Shown in pieces: positions 19,023 through 28,338 of a DNA stretch of 64,000 bases. The stretch lies in NCBI GenBank assembly GCA_021773055.1, contig JAJFKV010000010.1:1-64000 (forward strand), given 5' to 3'. Position numbers and translations under genes: made by a program. The notes beneath the pieces are model-generated. The model ran no database searches. It saw only the letters and a program-made list of their open reading frames with translations, and had not been told where the DNA came from. Source of the DNA: Woeseiaceae bacterium (GTDB lineage Bacteria > Pseudomonadota > Gammaproteobacteria > Steroidobacterales > Woeseiaceae). The first letter of the stretch is position 1. Each line of letters starts with the position of its first letter.

Positions 19023-20290
19023 TCGGTCATTGCTTCGTCTGCGCGAATGAACAGCCAGAGCAAGGCACCGATAACTGCGAATATCGATCCAGTCGCCATC
19101 GCCGCTGACCAGCCAAACAGACCGGCTATTAGCGGCACGAGCATTCCCCCCAGTATCCCGGGAAGATTGCCACCCGTGTTCAGTATGCCGGTTGCCGTTG
19201 GTGCATGCCGGCCGGATACAGCCATCGTCGCCACCCAGAACGAAGCCTCAGAGAGCTGGGTGCAGCCGAATGCGATGCATAACAAGACGACACTAAGCAG
19301 CGGATCGGCAAACGTTGCTCCTGCATAGAGAAATATAGCCGACAGCATCAGCGCCGTCATGATCAGCCGCCGTGGCCCGTATCTAAGGCCCAGCCGTCGC
19401 ACGAGAATATCGGTGAGTATGCCGCCAGCGGTCGCGCCTACTGCACCCAAAACCCATTGTGCTGCGGTGAGCATTCCTGCATCGATCTCTGATACTCCTT
19501 TCACGTCGACCAGATAGAAGAAAAACCAGCTGAAGAACAGGTAAAAGACATAGTTCATACAAAAGTAGCTACACGTGATCAGCAGGATATTGCGATTCTT
19601 CAACGCCAGCTTCCAGGCGCCACTATCCGGAACATCGCCTTCCGGCGGCCGATCAGATGCGATAACCGCAAGCTCTTCCGCCGTCATTCGCGGATGATCT
19701 TCCGGATCGTCGGTTACATACCATCGATAGAGAATCGCAACCAGAATTCCGGCCGGTGCGGTTATCAACAACGCCGAACGCCATCCATAAGCCCCCATCA
19801 GCCAGACGATAACAGGGGCTGTCGCTGCGGCGCCCAGGGTCAGGCCTGTACTCGTAAGGCCGTTGGGCAGGCCCCACTGTCGAACCGGAAACCAGGTTGC
19901 TATCGAGCCGCCGATTGCCACCGGGAAAATTGGCGCTTGCACGACGCCTACCAGAAAACGAGTGACCATTAACGTCGCAACAATTGCTGCAATCGACAAT
20001 ACATCGGTGCCCGGTATCAGTGCTGTCAGCACAGTCAGCACACTCCACGCGATAGCGATGATGAAGATCGTAAAGCGCGGCCCATATTTGTCGCCAAAAA
20101 TACCGCCGGGAAACTGGAAGATCGCATAACCAGCGGCGAAGGAAGAAAATACCATGCCGAGTTGATACTCGTTCATTCCCAGGTCATGCATCATGGTTTC
20201 GCTGACGATCGAGAGATTCGTCCGCAATACATAAGCGACGAAACTCGCGAATACGATAATGGCCAGAACGATCCAGCGAATCCCCTTCAT
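19019..20290 (-). CDS. MFS transporter, anion:cation symporter-like
   Basis: 423 residues from ATG 20290 ([11 protein letters not shown]). An upstream in-frame ATG would add a basic, cysteine-containing stretch and is less likely. About twelve membrane segments are present. The first loop region [20 protein letters not shown] and [11 protein letters not shown] resemble the ACS family, which moves organic acids such as hexuronates and tartrate. Substrate is inferred only at that level. It is cotranscribed and coupled with the downstream alcohol dehydrogenase through a four-base overlap. Confidence 0.9.
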   Translation of the reverse strand: MKGIRWIVLAIIVFASFVAYVLRTNLSIVSETMMHDLGMNEYQLGMVFSSFAAGYAIFQFPGGIFGDKYGPRFTIFIIAIAWSVLTVLTALIPGTDVLSIAAIVATLMVTRFLVGVVQAPIFPVAIGGSIATWFPVRQWGLPNGLTSTGLTLGAAATAPVIVWLMGAYGWRSALLITAPAGILVAILYRWYVTDDPEDHPRMTAEELAVIASDRPPEGDVPDSGAWKLALKNRNILLITCSYFCMNYVFYLFFSWFFFYLVDVKGVSEIDAGMLTAAQWVLGAVGATAGGILTDILVRRLGLRYGPRRLIMTALMLSAIFLYAGATFADPLLSVVLLCIAFGCTQLSEASFWVATMAVSGRHAPTATGILNTGGNLPGILGGMLVPLIAGLFGWSAAMATGSIFAVIGALLWLFIRADEAMTE

Positions 20291-20382
20291 TCTTTTATTC
20301 CCCCGGCACCGACATGTGCGGCGCATTTGTCGGTTACTATAACGTACCTGCTAAGTTCCGTTTTGAACCTGGGAATCTATCA

Positions 20383-20871
20383 ATGAGAATCACATTACTA
20401 ATTGTCACCTGGATGCTTGTCTCACCCGCTGCAGTTGCTGACGATGCCCAAGATGTTCGCTGCAGAGAAATTGCATTCAGCCTGTCGGTCGAAAAAAAGG
20501 ACGTCACCTCGTTTGCATCCTTTATCGACGATGACGCTCGATTCGTTGGCAGCTCCGTCAGTCGGGGGCCGGTTGATGTAACAGAAGCATGGTCAGTCTT
20601 CTTTGCCGACGACGGTCCGCTCATCAAATGGCGTCCGCAAATTATCGAGGTACTTAAGGATGGCAATCTGGCTTTGTCGCGTGGACCGTATCGAATGACT
20701 GCTCGAGATGAGGAAGGCAACACGACCGAGCATTGGGGAACGTTTAACTCCATCTGGCGTAAGGATGCTGAGGGCAGCTGGAAAGTCGTATTCGACGCTG
20801 GCAATGCGTCTGCAGACCTGCCATCCGAGGATGTCCAGGTGCTGCTGGATCAGGAAGACGATTGCCGATAG
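20383..20871 (+). CDS. Exported SnoaL/DUF4440-like (NTF2-fold) protein
   Basis: 162 residues from ATG 20383, where a signal peptide begins (MRITLLIVTWMLVSPAAVAD). The rest looks like an NTF2-like cone fold: an N-terminal helix with FASFIDDDARFVG, a TEAW segment and the C-terminal HWGTFNSIWRKDAEGSWKVV strand pair typical of DUF4440 proteins. The family has no single function. It precedes the aminotransferase by 10 bp and probably shares its transcript. The longer frame from 20314 lacks a credible signal peptide. Confidence 0.75.
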   Translation: MRITLLIVTWMLVSPAAVADDAQDVRCREIAFSLSVEKKDVTSFASFIDDDARFVGSSVSRGPVDVTEAWSVFFADDGPLIKWRPQIIEVLKDGNLALSRGPYRMTARDEEGNTTEHWGTFNSIWRKDAEGSWKVVFDAGNASADLPSEDVQVLLDQEDDCR

Positions 20872-20881
20872 GTTTGTACGG

Positions 20882-22060
20882 ATGAACGGAAAAATTTCCA
20901 GGCAGACGATCACCAGCAAACTGCCCGAGGTGGGGACAACCATCTTCACGGTCATGAGTCAGATGGCGGCGGATTCGGGTGCGATCAATTTGTCACAGGG
21001 TTACCCGAGCTTCGACCCACCGCAAGGGCTGCTGGAACGGGTTAGCCACCACTTGAGCAACGGTGTCAATCAGTATGCGCCGATGGCGGGTGTTCCGCTT
21101 CTGCGTACAGCGATCGCCGAAAAAACGCAACGCCTGCAGGGGCGAACGGTCGATGCTGATACTGAGGTAACTGTTTGTTGCGGCGCAACAGAGGGTCTCT
21201 TCAGTGCGATACAGGCGGTGGTTCGTGCAGGAGACGAGGCTATTGTTTTTGATCCGGCGTATGACTCATACGAACCTGCCATTACGCTGGCGGGCGGAAT
21301 CACCCGGCATGTACCACTGTCGATTGATGGCGACGATCTTGATTTTTCAGTCGACTGGCAACGATTGGTCGACACTGTCAATAAGAAGACTCGCCTCATC
21401 ATCGTGAATTTTCCGCACAATCCGACCGGTGCGATTCTTGAGGCTGCTGACCTCGACCGACTCGCGGATATTGTCCGCAATACAGACTGCTACTTATTGT
21501 CCGACGAAGTCTACGAACACATAGTATTTGATGATGTGCCACACCGGAGCCTCCTCAGTAATGATGAGTTATGGGAACGGACGATGGTTGTTTCATCCTT
21601 TGGCAAAACATTTCACGCCACAGGATGGAAAATCGGACACTGCATCGCCCCAAAATATCTGTCAGAAGAGTTTCGCAAGGTCCACCAGTTTTCGACATTT
21701 TCTGTCAATACACCGATGCAGCATGGCATCGCGGACTTTCTCCTGAGTGATCCAGGGTTCTATGAACAATTGCCGGCGTTCTATCAGGAAAAACGTGATT
21801 ATTTTTGCGGCATGCTGGACGCATCACGATTTAAACTACAACCTGCGCACAGTACATTTTTCCAGATTCTCGACTACTCCGAGATCAGTAGCGACATCGA
21901 CCTCGAACTTGCGAAGCGCTGGACCCGGGACGCGGGCGTCGCATCGATACCACTCAGTGTTTTTTGCGACGAGCCGTTCACCGGTGCACGCCTCAGATTT
22001 TGCTTTGCAAAGGATGACGCGACGCTTGCAGCCGCTGCCACGAAGCTGTGTGCCTTGTAG
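20882..22060 (+). CDS. ybdL: PLP-dependent aminotransferase, methionine aminotransferase-like
   Basis: 392 residues from ATG 20882. This fold-type I class I aminotransferase has the NLSQGYPSFDPP N-terminus, NFPHNPTGA, LLSDEVYEHIVFDD, and the PLP-lysine motif SSFGKTFHATGWKIG. These closely resemble YbdL and related kynurenine/methionine aminotransferases. The likely reaction is transamination of methionine or aromatic amino acids to 2-oxoacids. An in-frame extension upstream to 20708 overlaps the preceding gene and is unlikely. A small hairpin follows the stop. Confidence 0.9.
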   Translation: MNGKISRQTITSKLPEVGTTIFTVMSQMAADSGAINLSQGYPSFDPPQGLLERVSHHLSNGVNQYAPMAGVPLLRTAIAEKTQRLQGRTVDADTEVTVCCGATEGLFSAIQAVVRAGDEAIVFDPAYDSYEPAITLAGGITRHVPLSIDGDDLDFSVDWQRLVDTVNKKTRLIIVNFPHNPTGAILEAADLDRLADIVRNTDCYLLSDEVYEHIVFDDVPHRSLLSNDELWERTMVVSSFGKTFHATGWKIGHCIAPKYLSEEFRKVHQFSTFSVNTPMQHGIADFLLSDPGFYEQLPAFYQEKRDYFCGMLDASRFKLQPAHSTFFQILDYSEISSDIDLELAKRWTRDAGVASIPLSVFCDEPFTGARLRFCFAKDDATLAAAATKLCAL

Positions 22061-22061
22061 T

Positions 22062-22083
22062 CGGGCTTCACACAGTTAGCCCG
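22062..22083 (+). terminator. Possible weak terminator hairpin
   Basis: CGGGCT (22062-22067) pairs with AGCCCG (22078-22083) around a 10-nt loop, two bases after the aminotransferase stop. No T tract follows, so it may stall or stabilise the RNA rather than terminate it. Confidence 0.35.
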
Positions 22084-22184
22084 GATGCGAAATTGTAATT
22101 CTGTGACGCGGTGTGTACGAACTCAGCCCGTTTCACCCATAGAATTAAGTCAAATTGGGTCCGATATGGGTTGGGAAGTCGCGG

Positions 22185-23672
22185 GTGATCGTTTTAAGCG
22201 TTAAAAAACAGCTATTTATAGCGTTTTCAGCATTGCTGATCGTGGCGCTGCCGAGTGTTGGCTGCGCGGCGCCCGGCGATATCCTGTTTAGTGACGATTT
22301 TAACCGCAATAACCTGGCGCCCTGGAGCACGAGCAACGGCTCGGCGTCGGGCATTCTTAATGGCGGGCAAACCTCGGGTTCAAATCCACGGGCAGGATAC
22401 ACGCGCAATACCGCTGTGACGGTGACCAGCCCTGCTTTCAATGCGTCAGTACCCGCCGCCAGACTCGAGATCTGGGTGCGGCGCGGCAGTGATGCACTCA
22501 ATAATAGTGAAGATCCGGATACCAACGAAGATTTCGTCGTCGAGTATCGAAACGCCGGTGGCGCCTGGAATCAGATCGTTACGTATCTCGGCTCCGGCAC
22601 GAACGGACAAATCTACAACGCATCTTTCGTCTTGCCGGCTAACGCGCTGCACGCAGCCCTCGCGATACGCGTGCGTCAAACGCAGGGCAGTGGCTTCGAT
22701 TGGGACTACTGGCATTTTGATGATTTTGTCGTGACCGAAATAGCAGTCGCCGGCCCATTGGACGTCGGTGTCTGTGATTATTTCGAAAACGGCCTCGGCA
22801 GCAACTGGACAGTCAATCAAACCAGCGGCCTTGCTGGCATCAGCGCGGCCACATCACTGTCACCCAGCAATTCCCTGTTTCTCAATGGCGGCGTTGTTGA
22901 AGTTGTTTCCGCGGTGGTCGATACCACGGACGTCACATTCTCGGACATTACACTTTGGGTACGGCGTGGCGCCGATTCGTTCAGCGAAGATCCCGACGGT
23001 GGTGAAAACCTTGTCATCGAGTACCGGAACGATGTGAACGCGTGGATCGCGCTGGAAACGTTCTCCGGCAATGGCGGACAAGGACAGCAGTTCACTCGCT
23101 CCTACACGATCCCAAGCGATGGCCAGCACCCGAATTTCCAACTCCGGTTTCGTATGACCAATGGCTCAGGCGTGACCTGGGATTTCTGGCACGTTGATGA
23201 TGTTTGCTTCGCGCAGAATCCCGATCCGATAATTCAGGTCACGAAAGTATCATCTGTATTAAGCGACCCGGTTAATGGAACGACGAGTCCGAAAGCAATA
23301 CCCGGCGCGTTTATTCAATACACTATCAATGTCAGTAACCAGGGCATTGGGCCCGTCGATTCGGATTCGCTGGAAGTCTCGGATCCCTTGCCTGCCAACG
23401 TTGCACTCTATGTATCGACAGTCTCCGGCGACCCTATATCGTTCGTTGATGGCTCGCCGGCGAGTGGCCTGTCTTACAACTACGCTGCTGACGTGAGCTT
23501 TAGCAGCCAGCCTGGCGGTGGCGCACCGTTCAATTACACGCCCGTCCCGGACGCGCAGGGTTTCGATCCACTGGTAACGGGCTACCTTGTCGCACCGACC
23601 GGCATCATGAATGGCGACTCGGGAAGTGGCGCAACCAACTTTAATGTTATCTTTCGAGTACGAATCGAGTAA
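22185..23672 (+). CDS. Secreted protein with two MAM/jelly-roll-like repeats and a DUF11-like domain
   Basis: About 495 residues from GTG 22185; GGGAAG upstream supports this start, and TTG 22155 is an alternative. A signal peptide ends near GCAAPGD. Two homologous blocks follow, at about 35-195 and 205-360. They share WVRRGSD/WVRRGAD, SEDPD, VVEYRN/VIEYRN and DYWHFDDF/DFWHVDDV, which points to duplicated concanavalin/MAM-like domains. The C-terminal part (about 370-495) resembles DUF11 repeats (IQYTINVSNQG, VSDPLPANV). I see no sorting tail or lipobox. It is probably an extracellular adhesive or binding protein; function is unknown. Confidence 0.75.
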   Translation: MIVLSVKKQLFIAFSALLIVALPSVGCAAPGDILFSDDFNRNNLAPWSTSNGSASGILNGGQTSGSNPRAGYTRNTAVTVTSPAFNASVPAARLEIWVRRGSDALNNSEDPDTNEDFVVEYRNAGGAWNQIVTYLGSGTNGQIYNASFVLPANALHAALAIRVRQTQGSGFDWDYWHFDDFVVTEIAVAGPLDVGVCDYFENGLGSNWTVNQTSGLAGISAATSLSPSNSLFLNGGVVEVVSAVVDTTDVTFSDITLWVRRGADSFSEDPDGGENLVIEYRNDVNAWIALETFSGNGGQGQQFTRSYTIPSDGQHPNFQLRFRMTNGSGVTWDFWHVDDVCFAQNPDPIIQVTKVSSVLSDPVNGTTSPKAIPGAFIQYTINVSNQGIGPVDSDSLEVSDPLPANVALYVSTVSGDPISFVDGSPASGLSYNYAADVSFSSQPGGGAPFNYTPVPDAQGFDPLVTGYLVAPTGIMNGDSGSGATNFNVIFRVRIE

Positions 23673-23683
23673 CGCCGTGGCGC

Positions 23684-25876
23684 TTACAAGGCGCTTCCCA
23701 GCTGGAACGCAAGCAGCGCACCAAAATAACCAATCGCCGTCATGTAAACCCAGGCAAATACCGGCCAGCGCCAGGTGTTGGTTTCGCGACGTATGACGGC
23801 GAGCGTTGCGGCACACTGCAGGCAGCACGCATAAAATATCAGTAGCCCGATGACCATCGGCAGCGTAAATACCGGACTTCCGTCTGCCCAGGTCGAAGCC
23901 TTGAGTCGTCCGGTCAGCCTTCCTTCGTCTGCTTCATCGCCGACGGCGTATACAGTGCCCAACACGGCGATTACGACCTCTCGTGCCGGGAACCCGGCGA
24001 TGACAGCGGCCGACACGCGCCAGTCCCAGCCAAGCGGCTTGAACAAAGGTTCAACAGTCTTACCGGCGCGACCCAGCCAGCTCTGCTCGAGCTGCGCCGC
24101 CGCAGCGACGTTTTCAATACGCTCATATTCCGCAGCAAGCGCTGTACCGGACATTGCGTATGCCGCCGTCTGTCGTTGCTTATCGACTTCAGGGCCGATG
24201 ATTTCCGAGCGCGGATAATAAGCGAGCGCCCAGACGACAACGGCAACCGTGAATATAACCGTACCGGCGCGATACAGAAAAACCTTCACTCGCCCCAGTA
24301 GCTGTATGAGCACAGTCTGTAAATTTGGTCGGCGAAATTCCGGCAGCATCAATGCAAATGGTGGCTTCGGTCCACGTAACGCCGTTTTGCGCATCAGCAG
24401 TGCTGTCAGGATTCCCATGACGATGCCGAACATGTAGAGACCAAACAAAACCAGACCCTGAAGATTCATGAATCCGACGCTGTCTGCCGGCACGAATGCG
24501 GAAATCAGCAATGCGTAAACAGGCAGGCGAGCAGAACAGGTCATGAAGGGTGCCGCCATGATGGTTGCGATTCTGTCGCGACGACTAGGAATTACGCGAG
24601 TTGCCATGATCCCCGGAACAGCACAGGCGAAACTCGAGATCATCGGAATGATCGACTGCCCCGACAAACCGACCGAACGCATGGTCCTGTCCATGAGATA
24701 CGCCGCCCGCGCGAGGTAACCCGAGTCCTCGAGCAGGATGATGAACAGGAACAGAATCAGGATTTGCGGCAGGAAAATAATGACGCTGCCAACTCCGGCA
24801 ATAATGCCGTCGGCAACCAGGCTTGATAAAGCGCCGTCACCAAGCGCCGCACCCACTCGCGCCCCCAGGGACGCGGCAGCACCATCGATGAAGTCCATGA
24901 TCGGCGTAGCCCAGGCGAAGACCGCTTGGAACACGACCGCCATTACAATGAACAAGCCAACTGTTCCCGCCACCGGCTGATTCACAAATGCGGTGACACG
25001 TGTTCGCCAGGAGCGAAACTTCGGCACATCCTGTTGCACTGTTGCCAGGGTCTCGCGTACCCAGTCATAACGCACGCGAGCTTCGACGGCGACCGGTGGC
25101 TCGTCTCCGAAAATTTCGCTGCGCAGTACATCCAGTTGAGCGACGACGTCAGTGTTCAATCCGGAAGCAAATGATTGATTGCGGTCGGTGACTCCATCTA
25201 TCAGAAGCCGTTTGGATTCTGTTAAGGACAATTCGTCACCCGACAGGGAACAAAGCTGCCCCGCGGATGCCGTCAGTTCCGGCCAAACGCCGACACTGCC
25301 TGGCGGGGTCGCCTCGGCCAGTTTCGATATCGCAGCACGAAGTTTGTCGAGGCCCGCGCCCGTCGTTGCCACCACGCCGCATATTTGCACGCCGCCCAGC
25401 GAAGCGCTGAGCGCATCGAGGTCGATATCAATTCCTGACTGTGCCGCTGCATCGGTCATCGTCAGTGCCACGACCATTGGCACATGCAATTCGACCAGTT
25501 GCTGCATCAGGTACAGCCCCTGATACAAATTGGTAGCGTCCAGAACCGCGAGAATTCCGTCGGGTGAGTCTGTGTCGGACATGCGGCCCAGAATCACATC
25601 GACAGCAATTTGCTCTTCGAGTGAGTGTGCGCTTAATGAGTGTGTGCCGGGCAGATCGATAAGCTCGGTCTTCTTGTCCTCGAAGGACAAGGTGCCGACA
25701 TGACGCTCGACAGTCACGCCGGGATAATTGCCAATACGCTGCTTAAGACCGGTCAGCCGATTGAATAAAGTGCTCTTGCCGGAATTGGGGTTGCCGACAA
25801 CCGCAACACGGGACTCCGTACCCCGTCTTACTGCTATCTCATTGGCAGATATTCTTATTTCAGAGGGCTTAGTCAC
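23684..25876 (-). CDS. feoB: Ferrous iron transporter FeoB
   Basis: 730 residues. The N-terminal G domain has G1 GNPNSGKST, G2 GNYPGVTVE and G3 DLPGTHSL. The C-terminal part has about ten membrane segments, including the gate motifs CAVPGIMA and CSARLPVYA. It imports Fe2+ across the inner membrane. Two positions are odd: G4 reads TMTD instead of N-x-x-D, and G5 reads VVATTG where SAxxG is usual, so guanine recognition may differ. The gene overlaps feoA by 8 bases, and a Fur box lies upstream of feoA. Confidence 0.97.
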   Translation of the reverse strand: MTKPSEIRISANEIAVRRGTESRVAVVGNPNSGKSTLFNRLTGLKQRIGNYPGVTVERHVGTLSFEDKKTELIDLPGTHSLSAHSLEEQIAVDVILGRMSDTDSPDGILAVLDATNLYQGLYLMQQLVELHVPMVVALTMTDAAAQSGIDIDLDALSASLGGVQICGVVATTGAGLDKLRAAISKLAEATPPGSVGVWPELTASAGQLCSLSGDELSLTESKRLLIDGVTDRNQSFASGLNTDVVAQLDVLRSEIFGDEPPVAVEARVRYDWVRETLATVQQDVPKFRSWRTRVTAFVNQPVAGTVGLFIVMAVVFQAVFAWATPIMDFIDGAAASLGARVGAALGDGALSSLVADGIIAGVGSVIIFLPQILILFLFIILLEDSGYLARAAYLMDRTMRSVGLSGQSIIPMISSFACAVPGIMATRVIPSRRDRIATIMAAPFMTCSARLPVYALLISAFVPADSVGFMNLQGLVLFGLYMFGIVMGILTALLMRKTALRGPKPPFALMLPEFRRPNLQTVLIQLLGRVKVFLYRAGTVIFTVAVVVWALAYYPRSEIIGPEVDKQRQTAAYAMSGTALAAEYERIENVAAAAQLEQSWLGRAGKTVEPLFKPLGWDWRVSAAVIAGFPAREVVIAVLGTVYAVGDEADEGRLTGRLKASTWADGSPVFTLPMVIGLLIFYACCLQCAATLAVIRRETNTWRWPVFAWVYMTAIGYFGALLAFQLGSAL

Positions 25877-26120
25877 CAGCCGCTACAGGCGCTACCTGGA
25901 AATACCTGGCGTGCTCCTGCCGCAGCGAGATACCACAACCAAACAGACGGAATTCGATCGGATCACCACCGATCGCGGAGCTTGCATGCTCGATTTCTGT
26001 GCCCTCAACCAGGCCCAGCTGCATGAGACGCTGGACTTGTGGATCGCGGGTATCAACCGACTTGATGACACCTTTTTGGCCACGTTTTAGCGTTGCAAGC
26101 GTGTAACCGTTTAGTTTCAT
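25869..26120 (-). CDS. feoA: FeoA, SH3-like partner of FeoB
   Basis: 83 residues, the normal size. It has the FeoA pattern of an SH3-like fold: LKRGQKGVIKSV, then VQRLMQLGLVEGTEIE and FRLFGCGISLRQEHA. It is a cytoplasmic accessory protein of FeoB. It is the first gene of a two-gene feoAB operon, with an 8-base overlap onto feoB. There is no feoC in the window. Iron regulation is suggested by the Fur-box-like sequence 32 bp upstream of its ATG. Confidence 0.95.
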   Translation of the reverse strand: MKLNGYTLATLKRGQKGVIKSVDTRDPQVQRLMQLGLVEGTEIEHASSAIGGDPIEFRLFGCGISLRQEHARYFQVAPVAAGD

Positions 26121-26151
26121 TAGGTTTTTCCGAACGAGATCCCTGTAGAGT

Positions 26152-26170
26152 ACAAATGATAATCATTCGC
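26152..26170 (-). promoter_or_regulatory. Fur box upstream of feoAB
   Basis: ACAAATGATAATCATTCGC matches 14 of 19 positions of the Fur consensus GATAATGATAATCATTATC, including the whole AATGATAATCATT core. It lies 32-50 bp upstream of the feoA start, as expected for iron-dependent repression. The match is direct; Fur binding is inferred. Confidence 0.85.
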
Positions 26171-26211
26171 ATTACTATACGCAATAGGGAATTGTACGGA
26201 CCTTGACCGGG

Positions 26212-26847
26212 TTAACAGTTTGGGCGGCCAATTTCGCCCGGTAATACCGCCTCAATGCGCTCCATCACGTCCAGCCTGTGCACCAGATCGTGGATGTAAT
26301 CGAGCTCATCGGTCTCCAGAATCAGCACCTCGCCCATCGTGTAGGACGCAATCCAGGTCTCGTAGTTGCGGTCGAGCCGCTTCAGGTATGACAGCGGAAT
26401 ATCCTGCTCCATCTTGCGGCCACGCAATTTGATCCGCTGCCGCAATGTACGCATCGAACAACGCAAATAAATCATCAGGTCAGGCGGACGAATAGCGTCC
26501 AGAATCGCGTGATAGAAACCCTGATACGTGTCCCAGTCGCGCTTGGAAATCTTGCGCATCTGATGCAGTGCTGTCGCGAATATCTCCGCGTCTTCGAAAA
26601 TCGTCCTGTCCAGTGCAACGACTCCGGACTGACGATCCAATTCCTGGTGCAAGCGAAACTTGTTGCTCAGAAAATACAATTGCGACTGAAACGCCCAGCG
26701 CTTCATGTCCTTGTAGAAATCCGCGAGATACGGATTCTCGTCGTTAGGTTCGTAGAACGGCGAGACATCGTAAGTTCGATGCAGGAATTCAACGAGAGTT
26801 GATTTTCCGGAGCCCATGTTGCCGGCGATTGCGATTGTCTTTTTCAT
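26212..26847 (-). CDS. Deoxynucleoside kinase family protein
   Basis: 211 residues from ATG 26847 (MKKTIAIAG). It has a P-loop GNMGSGKST, the acidic catalytic region ALDRTIFEDAEIFA (the family's DRS/ERS position), and an arginine-rich lid RIKLRGRKMEQDIP followed by YLKRLDRNYETWI. It phosphorylates deoxynucleosides with ATP; similarity is greatest to bacterial deoxyguanosine/deoxyadenosine kinases. It diverges from hpt by 39 bp, which pairs two purine-salvage functions. A longer frame to 26961 would overlap hpt and is rejected. Confidence 0.88.
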   Translation of the reverse strand: MKKTIAIAGNMGSGKSTLVEFLHRTYDVSPFYEPNDENPYLADFYKDMKRWAFQSQLYFLSNKFRLHQELDRQSGVVALDRTIFEDAEIFATALHQMRKISKRDWDTYQGFYHAILDAIRPPDLMIYLRCSMRTLRQRIKLRGRKMEQDIPLSYLKRLDRNYETWIASYTMGEVLILETDELDYIHDLVHRLDVMERIEAVLPGEIGRPNC

Positions 26848-26886
26848 TGCCGTCGTACCATACCGCAATCCTGCTATGATTGAGAC

Positions 26887-27420
26887 GTGAACGCAGAAAA
26901 CCCCGAAGTCCTCATCAGTGAAGAAGAAATTCAGGCCCGTGTTTTGGCGCTGGCCGAACAAATATCCGCGGACTACGGTGGCGAAGAACTCGTTATGGTT
27001 GGCGTTTTAAAAGGCTCGTTTATTTTTCTGGCGGATCTGTCGCGACGACTTAGCATTCCACGCACGATCGAATTTATCGCGGTATCGAGTTACGACAACG
27101 GCAGCGTCGCGAGCGGTGCAGTGCGCCTGGTAATGGATGTCCGCGGCAACATCGAAGGCAAGCACGTGCTGATCGTTGAGGATATCGTTGATACGGGCCA
27201 TACGCTTAAGTATCTGATCCGCTTAATGAAATCGCATAGGCCGGCCTCCGTGAAAACCGCCGCGCTGGTGCGCAAAGCTGAAAGTGCCGAGGTTGATGTC
27301 ACCATCGACTACCTGGGTTTTGATATTGGTGATGAATGGGTTGTCGGCTATGGACTCGACTACGCGGAGCAAAACCGCACGCTGCCCTATATAGGTTTTG
27401 TCGAGCCGACAGACAGTTAG
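26887..27420 (+). CDS. hpt: Hypoxanthine phosphoribosyltransferase
   Basis: 177 residues starting at GTG 26887. The type I PRTase PRPP-binding loop is VLIVEDIVDTGHTLKYLI; the flexible-loop region has SSYDNG, and DIGDEWVVGYGLDYAEQNR is the typical C-terminal base-binding part. It converts hypoxanthine (or guanine) and PRPP to IMP (GMP). It is divergent from the deoxynucleoside kinase. Its stop codon overlaps the stop of the convergent CDF gene. Confidence 0.96.
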   Translation: MNAENPEVLISEEEIQARVLALAEQISADYGGEELVMVGVLKGSFIFLADLSRRLSIPRTIEFIAVSSYDNGSVASGAVRLVMDVRGNIEGKHVLIVEDIVDTGHTLKYLIRLMKSHRPASVKTAALVRKAESAEVDVTIDYLGFDIGDEWVVGYGLDYAEQNRTLPYIGFVEPTDS

Positions 27421-28337
27421 TGGTCAGAACAGCCGTCGACGTCCACTTCTATCGTTGAGTGTCCGATCCCATACTCGTCTTTGAGAAACTTCTTGGTACT
27501 GCGAATCACGTCAGACTGACTCGCAACGTCATCGGCAATACACATGTGCATCGTCAGCATCAGCTCCTGCGGCGTCAGACCCCAAATGTGAACATGATGA
27601 ATCTCACCGACACCGGGCACGCCGGCAACGATCCGGTCCTGCATCATTTGCACGTCCAGCCACTCCGGCGCTCCTTCCAGAAGTATATGCCCGCTACGCC
27701 GTACCAGTGACCATGCGCTTTTCAGAATCAGCGCAGCGACAGCAACCGACAGTATTGGATCGATCAGTGTCCAACCGGTATAGATAATCACCAGCGCGGC
27801 GACGATGGCGGCAACAGACCCCAACAGGTCCCCCGCGACGTGCAACGCTGCGCCACGAATATTCAGATTGTCCTGGTCACCGGAGTGCAGAACAGCGAAT
27901 GAGATCAGGTTAACCACGAAACCGGCGGCGGCGACCAGCAACATTGTCTCACCCAGTATTTCGTTCGGATCTATGAATCGATTGATGGCTTCATAAATTA
28001 TCCAGCCGACAACAGCCAGCAAACTCAGACCGTTAACAAAAGCGGCAAGAATCTGAAATCGCTGATACCCAAACGTGAGTTTGCCATCCGGCGGTCGTTT
28101 GCAAACGTGAAACGCCATGGCGGCAAGTGCCAGGGCCATAGTATCGGTCAGCATGTGGCCGGCGTCGGCCAGCAGTGCGAGCGATCCCGAGATGATGCCG
28201 CCCACGACCTCGACAATCATGAAGGCGCCCGTCAATACGAGCGCGACCAGCACCCGCCTCAGGTTTTTTTCATTGGCCTTATGCGCGTGAGAATGCCCGT
28301 CGTCGCGTTCATCGTCTTGGTAGTGCTCGGGCGCCAT
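27417..28337 (-). CDS. CDF-family metal cation exporter (ZitB/CzcD-like)
   Basis: 306 residues with six membrane segments. The metal-binding pairs are in helix II (LLADAGHMLTD) and helix V (ALHVAGDLLGS), giving the HxxxD patterns of Zn2+-type CDF proteins. The N-terminus is histidine-rich (GHSHAH), and a cytoplasmic C-terminal domain has VHHVHIWGLTP-like sequence. It exports zinc or a related divalent cation against protons. It is convergent with hpt (stop codons overlap) and lies directly downstream of the M20 peptidase gene with one base between them. Confidence 0.92.
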   Translation of the reverse strand: MAPEHYQDDERDDGHSHAHKANEKNLRRVLVALVLTGAFMIVEVVGGIISGSLALLADAGHMLTDTMALALAAMAFHVCKRPPDGKLTFGYQRFQILAAFVNGLSLLAVVGWIIYEAINRFIDPNEILGETMLLVAAAGFVVNLISFAVLHSGDQDNLNIRGAALHVAGDLLGSVAAIVAALVIIYTGWTLIDPILSVAVAALILKSAWSLVRRSGHILLEGAPEWLDVQMMQDRIVAGVPGVGEIHHVHIWGLTPQELMLTMHMCIADDVASQSDVIRSTKKFLKDEYGIGHSTIEVDVDGCSDH

Positions 28338-28338
28338 A

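Noticed and set aside
20708-20881. Upstream extension of the aminotransferase gene
   Set aside because: It overlaps the preceding gene in another frame and adds basic, Cys-rich sequence unlike aminotransferase N-termini. ATG 20882 fits the family.
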